From Chara braunii (Eukaryota > Streptophyta > Charophyceae > Charales > Characeae), in NCBI GenBank assembly GCA_003427395.1, contig BFEA01000346.1, forward strand, positions 582,029 to 624,305: a DNA stretch of 42,277 nucleotides, read 5' to 3'. The translations under genes and the position numbers were made by a program. The notes below the pieces were generated by a model. That model was given only the letters and a program-made list of their open reading frames with translations, did no database searches and was not told the origin of the DNA. Shown here piece by piece: positions 30,061 to 41,401 of the stretch; the first letter of the stretch is position 1, and the number at the start of each line of letters is the position of its first letter.

Positions 30061-31280
30061 CATGCTGCCCTTTCACTCCTCATCACGTCACGAATCTCCT
30101 TATTCCTCTTCATCTCCATGTACTTACATTGAGAATCCTGATCCGGGACTGCTTACCTTTGTTGCCTCTCAACGCCAATATATTCTTGGTCACCTCCGCC
30201 ACCACCACCCTCTGCTCATTGAAAGTTATGATGAATGCCCTAAATATCCTTATTCCTCTCTTCTTCAAGTTTTTGACATCGCTTAGGAGGTGCTGCAAAC
30301 TAAACCTCCCTTACCTCTTGCTCTTCCCCATTATGAATATCAATCCCATAATCTGCCGATTTCTCTTCTCCCTAGTCTTCGTTTCTTCCCCTTGCACATG
30401 TCAAAACCAGAATAGCACATACTTCGATTTGGTCTCCACTTCCTCTTTGTTCTCCGTCCCCAACTTCCCTTGAGCAAATGGCTGTCCATGGAGTCCCGTT
30501 CGCACACTATTTGCCCTCGAGTTCCCCACACTTTCTCCTCCATTACCCGCCTTAGCCGGTTGAAGTCTTATAAATCCATAAGAAGCAGTGCTTCATCCTC
30601 ACCGTCCACCTCATCCTCCCTTTGCCCGCTTACCTCCCGCTGATAAAAGCCCTTGAAGAGCACCAAGGTTGCCCCTTCGTCTCATCCTCCTGGACATATT
30701 TCCACCTCTTTCGAATCCCCACCTCTTTCGAATCCCCACCTCTTGCCCTTCTAAACAGCATCATCTTCCCAGAACGCTGAAACTTCCGCATACTCCTTAT
30801 GTATTCCGTGTCACTGGATCTGCTGCCATTCACAAAACTGAATACACGTTTCCGTTGTTGGAGTGACCCATTTACCCCTTGCTTTGGCTGGAGGAATACC
30901 CTCGTTTCTGTCTCATGACACCATCTGAGAGGTAACCAGCCTCTAGGGAGATCGTGACCTAGGAAATGGGCCTGATAGAGGATAGCCCTGTGGTCCTTCG
31001 TTACTGGCGGTGTGCCGAAGCAGTGAGTTCGCCACTGTGGGTGGACCCGCTGGTACAACATCAGTATTAGCGAGGGGCACCTGCCCACCGCGAGCTGTAC
31101 CTACGACCGTACTATTTTTATGTGTCGTCAACCTATATGCAGGCAATTCGCCAGCAGGACGTCCCATGTTCGAATCGCAGTCGTGGATCGATCTGGCAAT
31201 CTCCACCCCAAAAAGATTGGCTTGGCCACGGCGGGCATTCACGCCTACTGTGCGCGCAGGCGCGAGATCCGGTTTTCCGC
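30060..31280. other. Mixed unique sequence, no assignable gene
   Basis: The plus strand shows a frame interrupted by two in-frame stops that otherwise reads smoothly (LLIESYDECPKYPYSSLLQV, then EVLQTKPPLPLALPHYEY), which might be a decayed exon. A 152-codon minus frame (30630-31088) overlaps it and looks no better. A perfect tandem of CACCTCTTTCGAATCCC lies near 30709-30745. Confidence 0.35.
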
Positions 31281-31284
31281 TACG

Positions 31285-31360
31285 TCGCGTGGCGAAGTGG
31301 GCGAAGTTGGGCGAAGTGGGCGAAGTAGGGCGAAGCTGGGCGAAGTGGAGCGCAGTGGCG
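31285..31360 (+). repeat. GGGCGAAGT minisatellite
   Basis: About seven units of 9-10 bases (GGGCGAAGT with variants) in tandem. The Trp/Lys/Val/Gly-rich frames across it in all registers are repeat artefacts. Confidence 0.9.
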
Positions 31361-32065
31361 AAGCAGCGCGGGACGGTGTTTTCCAGCCCTGATGTCGCGC
31401 GGTCAGGTGCGTCGCTACGTCCGCATTTGACGGCCGCCACGATCCATGACACGTGTGTCGTCCGTGATTACCAGTCGTTAGCGTTTGTTCCGCGAAAGGG
31501 GAGGGAGGGAGTGACAGCTACCGGGCGGACCAAGGGGTTGCATGTTGTCACCATCGCTACGCCTCTCTTCCGGACTTCTCGCTGATCTTTCCGATATTAT
31601 TTCGGCCACTACCGGTAGCCGTTCAATTATCTCAACAGGCTGTCGAACCGACCCAGCGTACCTATCTTCCGGACGGACGAGCAGATGCCGCACTGGCGAT
31701 CTAATATATGCTATTTGCTGCGCAGCCGGCCCGTCTTTCGATCTCCTCGCTGATAACGACCACGCGCTGATAACGAACACGATCCGTTGATTTGTGGTTC
31801 GGTCCAGCGGTTTGAGCCGTACTCACACGAGGTCTTTCCTGGATGTATATGTCCGCTTTTACGGCAGGCGTGGATGCACCTGACCGCAAACACGTCCACA
31901 GAGAAGCCGGAAAAGTCATCGTGTGAGTATGCCCTGAGATGAGATCACCCATCATAGAAAGCAAAAAGAACGGGTGGGCGAGAGATCGACACGTGGCATC
32001 GCCAGTCGATCGCGGTTGTCAGCACGGTTCTGCGACGGCTGACGTCGATCGAATTTGATCGCGTT

Positions 32066-32192
32066 CATTGCGACGGCGTAGACGGATGGGATCGATCAAT
32101 CTGCTGACAGATCAGCCCGACGTGGTTTGCTGACAGATCAGCCTGACGTGTGATTCGCCGTCATCGATATCGGAACGGCGTAGACGGACGAG
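32066..32192. repeat. Tandem palindrome-containing units
   Basis: GCTGACAGATCAGCC.GACGTG occurs twice in a row (32102 and 32130). GCTGA/TCAGC in each unit forms a 5-bp hairpin. The pair is flanked by two copies of ACGGCGTAGACGGA (about 32074 and 32175), making a nested repeat. Nearby CACGTG motifs occur at 31450, 31990 and 32420. Nothing gene-like is recognised from 31360 to 32520. Confidence 0.7.
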
Positions 32193-32526
32193 GATGAGGG
32201 ATCAAGGACTTGTCCGAGAGATAATACAGTATAACGTTTGGTCGTAAGAGAGCGTGGGGAGTTTAGTTGGCAGTGAATCAAGTCGAGGGAAGAAGATCGA
32301 CGGTGACGGTGACTTGTATAAGCCGACGAGGTGCACAGCAACCTCGTCATTTAAGCAAATTCGGCGAGGTCCACAACAACTGCGCCATGCTGCTGAGCGC
32401 GTCTCGAAAAGCGGCGGCACACGTGGCACGAGGTTTGGCGGTCAGAGCGCGCCGAAGTAATGTGAGTAATTTTTTGTCATTTTGTATATTTCGTGATCCT
32501 CTCCCTCCCTGCATTCATGCTACGTG

Positions 32527-32651
32527 ACCTTCTCTCTCTCTGTGTCTCTGATTCTCTCTTTCTTTCTTTCTTTCTCTGTCTCTGATTCTCTTTCTCTCTC
32601 TCTCTCTCTCTCAGATCTCTCTTTCTCTCTCTCTCTCTCTCTCTCAGATCT

Positions 32652-32728
<77 letters not shown>

Positions 32729-32735
32729 GCTCTCC
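32527..32735. repeat. CT microsatellite with CAGATCTCTCTTT units
   Basis: CT tracts interrupted by TCTGATTCTC and CAGATCTCTCTTTCTC units repeated two to three times. The Ser/Leu-rich frame is an artefact. Confidence 0.95.
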
Positions 32736-32776
32736 TTCTACCTCCGGGGCCTAACCCGCTAAGAGCTCGGACACTC

Positions 32777-32900
32777 GACGCATCCAGAAGTGGATCTGCC
32801 GTTATTTCCCGCCGTTTCTCGATTTCGTTCTTTTTCCTTCGTTTTCTTTCATGTTTCCCTCTTCCCGTTATAAGAGACGCATCCAGAAGTGGATCTCTCC
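32777..32900. repeat. Duplicated GACGCATCCAGAAGTGGATCT
   Basis: ACGCATCCAGAAGTGGATCT occurs twice exactly, 100 bp apart. The inner GATCC/GGATC-like complementarity (ATCCAGAAGTGGAT) makes each copy a small hairpin. Confidence 0.8.
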
Positions 32901-32999
32901 GTATGCTTCCACCGGCTATGTCTTTATGTCCCTTTTTCTTGCTCTCTCTCTCTCTGTCTCCCTCTCTCCTTTTTGGAAGAGGGGACTGTGCCGAACAGT

Positions 33000-33060
33000 A
33001 TCGTATCCAACAGGATTCGGACGCATGATCTGATAATCAATAGCTACGTGTGTGTTCCAT
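33000..33060 (-). other. Weak tRNA-like fragment
   Basis: On the minus strand GTAGCTATTGATTATCAGATCA followed by GTCCGAATCC resembles a shortened tRNA (D-arm start, anticodon stem TGAT/ATCA, B-box-like end). Stems are incomplete, so it is at best a relic. Confidence 0.2.
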
Positions 33061-33685
33061 TCAGGCACAAGGCTGGGGATGCGTCTCGCTCCCTGCCCCG
33101 CCTCTCCCTCTCTATCTCCAGGCCTCATGGTCAGCTTCATCTTCAGCCTGCCGCAAATTACGCGTGACGGTGGTGAATGCGACCTCTCTCTCTCTCTCTC
33201 TCTCTCTCTCCCCCCTGATCTCATGCTCAGCTCAGCTTCTTCGTCAGTGTGGGGTATCCCCTAATCTCATGTTCGATGCACGTTTCCATACTCGTCGCAC
33301 AATCGCGAGGGACAGTCCGCCACGTGTCATCTCTCGCTGTAGTGCTGGGCAGCTCTGCCCAGGCGTGTGTCATTCTCTCACATTGCCCACATCCACCACG
33401 TTTTCCCGCTATGTGGTATTGCTTTGCTAATAAGCTGACTGGGCTCGGCATCCCCGCTCGTTGCCGTCCAGCTCAGCGCTGACTGTGCACGAAATACGAT
33501 AATTGCTGAATGGATTCGGGTGCGGCACGTTCGACGCTCGCAGGCGCTGTACTCTTCTTTGGCGGTCACAAGCGGAGTCCACCTTGCAGCGGAGCTGCGT
33601 GAACATCTTGGAGCGGCGTGCATCTTCCACGTAGAGGGGTTACTCCTGCCTTAGCCAGGGGGGTGGACTAGGCGGAGGATGGGGA

Positions 33686-33688
33686 GAC

Positions 33689-33753
<65 letters not shown>

Positions 33754-33754
33754 N

Positions 33755-33802
<48 letters not shown>
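33686..33802. repeat. GA microsatellite with one N
   Basis: About 55 GA units with an N at 33754, a gap-closing point inside a collapsed or unresolved repeat. Confidence 0.95.
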
Positions 33803-33805
<3 letters not shown>

Positions 33806-33938
33806 TATGCTTGACGATGGCGTGCCCCAACCGAAGTCTGGTGATTCTGGGAATGACGTCGAACTGTTCTTCTCTGATTGTTCGACATGAGGACGGGGAC
33901 ACGATGTGATGAAGGACAGCGGCCGATTCAACATCCAG

Positions 33939-33940
33939 NC

Positions 33941-34028
<88 letters not shown>

Positions 34029-34029
34029 N
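33939..34029. repeat. AG microsatellite plus G run bounded by Ns
   Basis: AG tract ending in about ten G, with Ns at 33939 and 34029. Its length in the genome is unreliable. Confidence 0.95.
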
Positions 34030-34079
34030 TGCGTTGAAGGTCTTGGCTGTCATAAGGCGATTCGCAAGATCTTGCATGC

Positions 34080-34760
34080 GATCTATCTGTTGACAGCTTG
34101 GCATGCTTGTGAGTGGAACCCCGACGAAGCTCGATATGAAAAGAAAAAGAGAAAAGGTAAAAAGAAATGGATACTTAAGTGAGCTTTTGCAAAAATGAGA
34201 GATCCAGAAGAGTGAACAAAAAAGAACCCTGAACTGATTGGATTAATGTGGCGAATTGGATCGTGTGGCAGGACGTGGGCCAGTTGGTCTTCTGTTATCA
34301 TCATCGTCTTCGTCGTCCTGGTCAACGTTGCTATCCCGCGGCTCCTGCGCGTGAGCTCAGTATCTTCCGGGATATTGCACAGCGAGTGAAAGGTGAAATT
34401 GAGAGGTACTTGGCCGCCCTGCACTCTCACATTCATTCTATTGGGCTGTGGTTGTCCCGGATATCGAATCGACCTCGTGATTTTGGGGCTTGATTTGGGG
34501 TACTTAACGTGGGAAAGGTTTCAAGGCCTTCAATGGGTGAATTCGTTCTTTTTAGATCTATATTGTGGCAAAGTGCGTTGTTAACCATCCATTGGCGTTC
34601 TTTGAGCGTTCATTTCTCGTGTTTCGGTAATACTCGTACATTGGCGGTCTCACAATTGGACTTTTGTGGCGAGTGTGGTTGAGTTTGGCGCAGTATGATG
34701 GTGTGGCTCGGCATTGCTCGATGGTGTGGCTCGCTGTGCCTTGGTGTGGGTCATTATCGC
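34080..34760. other. Unique sequence, no assignable gene
   Basis: Short frames only, none with a recognisable motif. A possible serine/leucine-rich frame over 34083-34436 (minus) has no supporting features. Confidence 0.5.
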
Positions 34761-34794
34761 TCACTGTCACTCACTTTCACTCACTGCCATAGTC

Positions 34795-35480
34795 ACTCGT
34801 TATCACTATCACTCTATCACTCTATCACTCTATCACTCTATCACTCTATCACTCCGTCACAGTGTGAAATATGTCACTGTCATGTCTTTCTGTCTCTTTG
34901 CGTCTCTGTCACTCTGTCAGTCTCTCTCTCTCTCTCTGTGTCGATCAACTGTCACGCACTCCCTGTCACACACTCATTCTGTCACACACACTCTGTCACA
35001 CACACTCTGTCACACACTCTCTCACACACTCTCTCACACACTCACTCTCTCACACACTCTCTCTCACACACTCACTCTCTCACACACTCACTCTCTCACA
35101 CACGCTGTCACACACTGTCGCACACTCTGTCACACACTCCCTCCCTCACACATCACTCTGTCACACACTCACTCCCTCACGCATTACTCTGTCACACACA
35201 CTCCCTCACACATCACTCTGTCACACACTCTGTCACACTCTGTCACACACTCTGTCACACACTCTGTCACACACTCTGTCACACACTCTGTCACACACTC
35301 TGTCACACTCTCTGTCACACACACTCTGTCACACACACTCTGTCACACACACTGTCACACACACTCTGTCACACACACTCTGTCACACACACTCTGTCAC
35401 ACACACTCTGTCACACACTCTCTGTCGCACACGCGCTCTGTCACACACTCACTCTGTCATACACTCTCTCTGTCACACAC
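34795..35480. repeat. TATCACTC and CACACACTCTGT minisatellites
   Basis: An 8-bp array (TATCACTC) at about 34800-34860 is followed by a long array of 10-14 bp units based on CACACACTCTGT, with CTC and GCACACGC variants. Because units vary in length and contain no stop codon, all three plus-strand frames stay open for about 300 codons (His/Ser/Thr/Val-rich). These are not genes. Confidence 0.95.
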
Positions 35481-36010
35481 CGTCGCTCTGCAATGCACAG
35501 TCGTTCACTGTAACTCACCCGTCACTTGTCGTCACCCAGCGCCACAGTCCTCACCATCCAGTCAGTCGCTCCTGTGTCAGTGTTGTCACTCTGTGTATTT
35601 CAGTGTTTTCCCACTGGTTTGAAGAACTCTGCCACCCACTACCTCTGGGGCTTCTCTGCGAAAGGTGCCTCAGTTTGTGGGTGAGGCCATTGTTTTCTCC
35701 TTCACAGAAGGCCTACCTTACGAAAACTCCAAACCTCAACCTGGACGAGGGTTTTTTCTACCAAAGCCCTCTGCGCTGAAGATAACCCCGAATCGCCTGC
35801 GCCCATGCTGGATTATCCAGACCCACAAAATAGCCAGCGCTATTGTTTATTGTCCGCAGCTCTATGTTATTTGATGGCAAGTATTGTGTCTGTGTTATGT
35901 GGTGTCATGCAACTGCAAGCGATGCACTGTATCTCAGTGTCATTTGATGGGTGTGTATGTATGGGCTACTGTATCTTTTCTCCAGTGCTATATATGGGCT
36001 ATATTTGTGG
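35480..36010. other. Sequence between arrays, no assignable gene
   Basis: Contains a short readable stretch on the plus strand (EGLPYENSKPQPGRGFFLPK, 35700-35760) of unknown meaning. It could belong to the 5' part of the gene whose exons begin at 36859, but no splice link was found. Confidence 0.3.
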
Positions 36011-36019
36011 CATGTTGCG

Positions 36020-36580
36020 AGTAATTAAGCCCCTGCTAGGGACATCCCTAGCAATCAAGCCCCTACGAAGGACCTACGAAGGACCTACCAGGGACTTGCC
36101 TAGCGGTTAAGTCCACTACCGTAGGGACCACCCTATCAATTAAGCCACTAATGGGACCTCCGCACCAATCAGGCCCCTGGTAGGGAGGGAGCTACTATGG
36201 ACCTCCCTGGTACCAATTGGGAGCCCCTACTAAACTAACCTCCGCAGCAATCAACACCCTCCTCACTAGCAGTTAAGGCCCTTCTTGGGATCTCCCTATC
36301 AATCAAACCCTTACTAGGCACCTACTAGGGACCTTACTAGGGACCTAACTAGGGACCTTACTAGGGACCTTACTAGGGATCTCCTTAGCAATTAAGCCCT
36401 ACTAGGGACCTCCCTAGCAATCAAGCTCCTACTTGGGACCTCCTAAGCAATTAAGCCCTTACTTCTTGGAACCTCCCTTGCAATTAAGCCCTTACTTCTT
36501 CAGTTCTTCAGCTGGTCTGGAACCATTAAGACCTACTTGGAACCTCCTACTTGGGGCCAATTAAGCCCCTACTTGGAACC
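36020..36580 (+). repeat. Degenerate array: CTAGGGACCTCCCTAGCAATTAAGC units
   Basis: About 15 units of roughly 28-40 bp built from TACTAGGGACC, TCCCTAGC and AAT(T/C)AAGCCCCTAC, with a run of 15-bp CTAGGGACCTTA units around 36310-36380. Many units contain CTAGGGA facing TCCCTAG with 2 bases between, a potential hairpin. Confidence 0.85.
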
Positions 36581-36858
36581 ACGAAGACTTCCCTGTGTCC
36601 CGACTACCTATGCCTGACTAGAACAAAGCACTCTGGTTTCACCTCCCCTTCACCTAGGAGGAGGCGTCAGTGCTGCGCTCTGCCATTTCCTCGCTTTACA
36701 AGGAGGAAATGCCACTGTAAATGCCATTGTATTTAGCTCTTTGGTTTAAATGCCATTGTAAGTGCCTCAGTGAACGCTCTCTGATGGAGAAAATTTTAAA
36801 TTCCTTCTCTGAAATTAAATGTATTTAGTAATCGAGGTAATGAAACTGGATGATGCAG

Positions 36859-36921
36859 GAACCCGGAGTTGAAAAAATCGATTGAAGAACTGAAGGAGAA
36901 GACTGGTGACATCACCACCCG
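36859..36921 (+). CDS. TIM44-like gene, exon A
   Basis: Preceded by the acceptor GATGCAG and followed by the donor GTACGT. In phase it encodes NPELKKSIEELKEKTGDITT and ends with the first two bases of an Arg codon. The NPEL-K-S-EL-EK pattern followed by an R-T-K block is what I associate with the N-terminal coiled-coil part of plant-type TIM44, the inner-membrane subunit of the mitochondrial import motor that recruits mtHsp70 to the TIM23 channel. The assignment rests on peptide resemblance only. Upstream exons (presequence) were not found in the window. Confidence 0.5.
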
Positions 36922-37186
36922 GTACGTGGGATAACCTTTCTACTACTTTCCTTTCCTTCTTTTCTTTTCTTTTCTCTTCTTTTCTTTTTTCTTTGCGTCT
37001 CTTTTTTTTTTCTTTCCTCTTTTTGGGAATCTTCAAGAGGAGGTAACGAGTGGACCGGTCGCATCAGGGCTCGGTAAGGAAGGGGGATAACACCTTTCGT
37101 TTGGTTTGCAAATGAAAGGGGGATAGCTCCTAGCATTGTTGTATCTGGCAGGATTTGAACTCGTACCGCCATTCAGCCGCCAACAG

Positions 37187-37374
37187 GTACAAAAGGAATA
37201 TAATAGTACAAAAGGAATATAATAGTGCACTCATGTATTCTTTGGCTTGATACAGACTATGTATTTGATGCTTGTCCGTTCTGCTTATGGTTTCTATTCT
37301 CTATTTGGGATCTCTATTTGTCATCCGTCCTGCTTATGTTTTTTATTCTCTATTTGGGATCTCTATTTGCCAGT
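37187..37374 (+). repeat. Two tandem duplications in intron 1
   Basis: GTACAAAAGGAATATAATA occurs twice in a row (37187-37224). A 48-49 bp unit with CTGCTTATG and TTCTCTATTTGGGATCTCTA occurs twice (37278-37325 and 37326-37374). Confidence 0.9.
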
Positions 37375-37787
37375 TCGGATCTCCACTGGAATATGCTTTG
37401 TCGTTATCTGATTCCTTTGGATACTGTGACAATATCATTTTCGGATTCGAATCTACTTTGCCATGAATGTTGTAGTGTGTGAAGACCAATGAGTACAAAG
37501 AGAGAGGGGGGGGGGGGGAGACAGTGGGAAGGTATAATCAAGAAGAAGGATGCCTGCTCTTTATTGTATCTTCAAGAAAAAAAAAAACCCAGATAACGAT
37601 GAGAAACAGACAAAACAAAAGAGAAAAAATTGGGAAGTGTACTCAGCAATCTCTCCTCTCCATCTCTCTCCCTCTCTCTCGCAGACCCAAATCGGGACCC
37701 ATCCTGCTCTAGTCTGGGTCTCGTCTGCTGTCCAGCACATCGTTTACGGCATCGACTACCAGGGCATTTTGAATTCAAATAAAAATG

Positions 37788-38140
37788 CACCAAACGAAAG
37801 TAATGGTACTAATGGCAATGGCCTTTTTATGGTAGTTCTCTGAGTTTTTGTTATGGTCGGATTATCAAGTCAATCTATGGATTGAATTGGATTCTGTTTC
37901 AAAATTTACGATTCAGTCCCCAATTTTACCATGAATGCCAGTGGACTCTTTCGTATGTTCGGGAAATTTTACCATGGACGCCAGTGCAAAAAAATTATGA
38001 ATATCATATTGATAGTTCACATTTTGGTAGTTTGCGCTTTGTGTCTTCCAGTGGACTCTTTTTTCTTATATTTAGGAAATGTACCACCCAAAAGTAATGG
38101 TGCTAATGGCAATGGCTTTTTTTTTTTTTTTTTTTTTTTC
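37788..38140 (+). repeat. Direct repeat AAAGTAATGG.(A/G)CTAATGGCAATGG and poly(T)
   Basis: The block occurs at about 37797-37830 and 38090-38120. The second copy runs into about 23 T. TGCCAGTGGACTCTTT also occurs in variant form at 37936 and 38046. This is intronic sequence of the TIM44-like gene. Confidence 0.8.
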
Positions 38141-38370
38141 TGACTAGGCCAGTTGGTACGGGGAGCCAAGCCGTGGACCTTCTCAGCAGTTCAGGTGCCT
38201 TTTATTTTAAATTTCTGAAAACAGATACTGGCAATGGTGTTCTAATGTGCTGAAATTTTTATGGCAGATTATTATTTGATGGCAGATTATTATTTATGAC
38301 ACAGTATTCAAAACAGTTGTGAAGGGTTTAATGGTCGGCTTTGCATGGCCGTTGTGTCACCGATTGGCAG

Positions 38371-38467
38371 GACGAAGGAGCAGACGGGTCAAGCTGCACA
38401 GGTCATCCAAGAGTTCAAAAAAAAGATAGATGCAGCAAGAGAAGGAGCCGGCTCGAGAGCAAAACTG
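38371..38467 (+). CDS. TIM44-like gene, exon B
   Basis: Acceptor TTGGCAG, donor GTGAGG. Joined in phase to exon A it completes R and continues TKEQTGQAAQ, VIQEFKKKIDAAREGAGSRA, KL. The phases fit exactly (phase 2 in, phase 0 out), which is strong support for the splice model. It is Lys/Glu/Ala-rich and amphipathic, consistent with a coiled coil. The intron before it (1449 bp) holds several short tandem repeats. Confidence 0.55.
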
Positions 38468-38536
38468 GTGAGGATCGACCTCTTCTGCGTGTGGTCATTC
38501 CGTTACGCAGGTTTAGGGACATAGGAGTCATTGGGC

Positions 38537-38560
38537 AGGGGGGGGGGGGGGGGGGGGACA
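38537..38560. repeat. Poly(G) run
   Basis: A G run of about 19 bases following GGGCA, near the start of intron 2. A frame of 244 codons crosses it and continues to 39265, but it spans the poly(G) as polyglycine and shows no domain, so I treat it as chance. Confidence 0.9.
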
Positions 38561-39639
38561 AAAAGGCATTATGCCTGTTTTCGTGGTGGGTCCACATTAC
38601 ATGTTTGTGTGTGTGTGCTCGGTAGGGTGGGCTGGGGTTGTTGCTGCTCACTGTTTCTACGAGGTCCTGTACATCCGCATGAGGACTTGTTTAGACTGAT
38701 TCTGGGTGCCGTGGTGGCTGGATACATTGAAGAAAGTCCTTGTGCGAGTATGCTCGAGGTGTTTGCTGTACTCCCAGCTGAACATTGCTGTAAGTTGTGT
38801 TTGTCGACAGCTCGTTTGTGGTGCCCTCTGGATGCTGGTCTGTGGCTCGCATCAGTTGGTTTCCATGTCAGGCATGCTGCTTTGCTGTCGCATACCGTAA
38901 AGGTGCAGACCAGAACAAGAACCGACCTCTCTCACAAAGTACAAGATAGCGTAGCGGAAGGCTTAAATACCAATGATCCGAACAATCATTGTTGCAATGC
39001 AGCCCAAACATACATCATCATCATTCCATGTGTGAAGGGGCCTTGTGCTCACACAGGAAGAATGCGCCAGTCCCCAACCATACACAGACAAAGAAGGGGG
39101 GGGTTGGACGAAGAAGAAGGGAAGATGGGAATGTCGTCAACACCAAGTCTTCGGTACAGGTCCCAAATAACCCCTTGTCAAATGTCTGAATCCCAATGTC
39201 GAGTCTGGATCCAAATGTCGTCAAGTCCCAAAGTCACCAATCTCTCTCTCTCTCGTAGTCTGTAGGTACTGAGAAGTTAGGTGGCGAGAGGGGGAGGAGG
39301 AGATGGTGGACTTAGGAGAGGAAGAAGAAGAGCTCTCTCTCTCTCTGTCCAGTACTAACCTGTGAAGGTGGCGCCTTGTTGCAGGTACATCGAAGACGAA
39401 GCTGGAGCTATGGCGCCACAGGTAAGTCTCCCTGGCCTCCGCCAACCATCTCTCTCTCTCCACTACCACTCTAGCTCCTAATAGCGCCCAGCGCTGAAGA
39501 CTACTGCTAACGCTACTACTACTTCTGCAGCGCTCCTCCAGAGTGCTGCTGCCGAATACTGAAGACTGCCTCCTGCCTCCTGCACGTGAAGTGCCTGGGA
39601 AGTTCCTAGGAACTACCTCGTGACTGTCTGCAGCCTGTA

Positions 39640-40005
39640 GGGCGGGCCAGTCTTATATAGTGCTGGCCCGTCCAGGAGGCTTCTCTTGCCAATGCCAAAA
39701 CGTGCCAGACCCTGGCGTTGAAGTTCAACCAAGGGTTGTCTTGAAAACAGGCCAAAAATGGCCTGTGCTAAAACCCTGGTCTGGTGCCTAAGTTTCAGGG
39801 CAGGTCGATCTTATGAGGGCCTGAAAATGGCCCTCCGTTTCAGGCTGAAAAGACTCAGGGCCTGGAAGGCCCAGTTTTAGGCTGAAACGATAGTGCCTGA
39901 AGGCCCTCGTTTTCAGGCTTTCAGGGTGAAACGACACAGGGCCTGTAAGCCCTTGTTTTCAGGCTTTTAGGCTGAAAACGCTGGTCGGGCCCTGCAGGCC
40001 CGTGT
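39640..40005 (+). repeat. Hairpin cluster in intron 2
   Basis: Several strong hairpins: GGGCGGGCCAG/CTGGCCCGTCC (39640-39650 with 39663-39673, one G.T), TGCC/GGCA around TAAGTTTCA (39785-39802), TTTCAGG/CCTGAAA around a 20-base loop containing GATCTTATGAGG (39793-39827), GAGGGCC/GGCCCTC (39815-39835), GGGCC/GGCCC (39858-39872) and CGGGCC/GGCCCG (39986-40002). Degenerate GTTTCAGGCTGAAA units link them. Loops share TAAGTTT or TCTTAT words with the arrays at 9.6-10.1 kb and 22.3-23.1 kb. Confidence 0.6.
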
Positions 40006-40499
40006 GGCTGCGCAGTATGCCACATTTGCTGAACACCACCTTCAAGGGTTATAATAGAGCAGGCGAACCCGTCTGACGGCTCTTTGCACTGCTGTGGGCA
40101 TATTCATAAGCGTGAAATGCAGTGTTGCATTCTGTGTACTTAGGTAGGTCTCGTTTTTTTGTGTGTGATCTGACGTCGGCAGGGGGGTTATCAGGTAGGC
40201 AATCAACCTACGTGTAGGTGGAAACCTGAGTCAAACAAATCACTATTATTCATTCTAAAAAGTGACGAGTTGCAAGGTGCAGAGCACAAGACAGAGAGAC
40301 ATAAAGATGTAGATGAACACATCCCCCTGAAAAAGGGAACTTCATCAAACATTCATTCTAAACTCAAGAGTTGTTCTTTCCTTTTTTGTCTTTTTTTTTT
40401 CTTTCAATCCGAGATGTGTTGGGCTTATGTGGGACGGGAGCCCAAGATGGGGCCCAAGTGCGAGGTAAAAATAGGCTGCTCCTATTTTTGCTGTTTTGT

Positions 40500-40600
40500 A
40501 TGCTTGCTGCGGGCCAGATTCAAACCTGGCACCTAAAACTTTCAAAAGAATGTCAGCTGTCCGGTGAAACCGATTTGACAAAAGTAGAAAGGCGGTAGCA
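40500..40600 (-). other. T-arm-like hairpin (GCCAG/CTGGC)
   Basis: GCCAGGTTTGAATCTGGC on the minus strand (40513-40530) has a 5-bp stem and a B-box-like loop. The rest of a tRNA is not evident. A similar GAGTTCAAATCC motif lies at 37150-37165. These may be 3' pieces of tRNA-derived SINEs. Confidence 0.25.
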
Positions 40601-41379
40601 AGCTTCACCTCAGTTTTTAGGGCATGCTCCATGCAGAAACTAGGACCTTTTATTTACTTGTTCATTATGTACGTAATTGCAGTCAGATACCTCCATGTCC
40701 TGCCATAAATATGGTCAGACACATTTCAGCTATAGAGCTCATGTGTGTGCGACCTCATTCGTGTGGTGGAAAAGTGACCGGGAAATGAGCATTGCTACTC
40801 TTAGTGTATCGATGGAGAGAATTTGTGTGCAGCCATAGCTGCTAGTTTCCAGTGATACAGGCCATCGTCTAGACAACTGTGTATTGCAGACTGCTCAGGG
40901 CAGCTAAGTTTCCAAGTGGAGATGAAGCTTTTGTGTGAAGTTCTTATCAACTGTGATTTGCTTCCAGTCAAGCATTCATCAGCGATGGATGCTGAAATTG
41001 TTTAAAACTTGGGAAACAGGAGGCAATCTTGTCATGGTTAGAGTGATTTCGTCCGCCTTGCAGCTATGCTCATCAGCATAGGTGCCTCGTCAGCACCTTC
41101 CTTATCAGTTGGCAACCTTCCGTATGGAGTTATACTTCGTTCCGCACGGTTTTTCGAAAGGAGGAGAGCTGTGGGAGGGCACTTGCTGGCTGGGTCAGCC
41201 CGGGCAGCGAAATAGTTTTCTTTTTCTGGATAGTCGGTGGGGCATCTCAGCCCACCAAGGAGGCGAAATTGTTTTCTTTTAGTGCCGTTGGCTGTTTGGG
41301 GGAAAAGGGGGGGGTATAAATGCGCATTTGAAAGGGGTTCAAACTTCAAATTTTGAGTGCCTTCGTGTGATACTTTTAT

Positions 41380-41401
41380 GTGTTGTTGTTGTTGTTGTTT
41401 T
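41380..41401. repeat. TTG microsatellite
   Basis: About six TTG units in the last intron. Apart from this, 40600-41720 shows only short unsupported frames. Confidence 0.85.

Noticed and set aside
31130-31210. tRNA-like TTCGAATC motif on the plus strand
   Set aside because: The neighbouring bases do not form a T-stem and there is no A box at the right distance.
34695-35779. Three overlapping frames of 270-300 codons, His/Ser/Thr-rich
   Set aside because: All three frames are open because the tandem repeat units contain no stop codon; they are not protein-coding evidence.
38531-39265. 244-codon plus-strand frame
   Set aside because: Begins in a poly(G) run read as polyglycine, lies within an intron, and shows no domain.
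39383-39419. Possible 37-bp exon between TTGCAG and GTAAGT in the TIM44-like intron
   Set aside because: Its length is not a multiple of three and would break the phase between exon B (phase 0 out) and exon C (phase 0 in).
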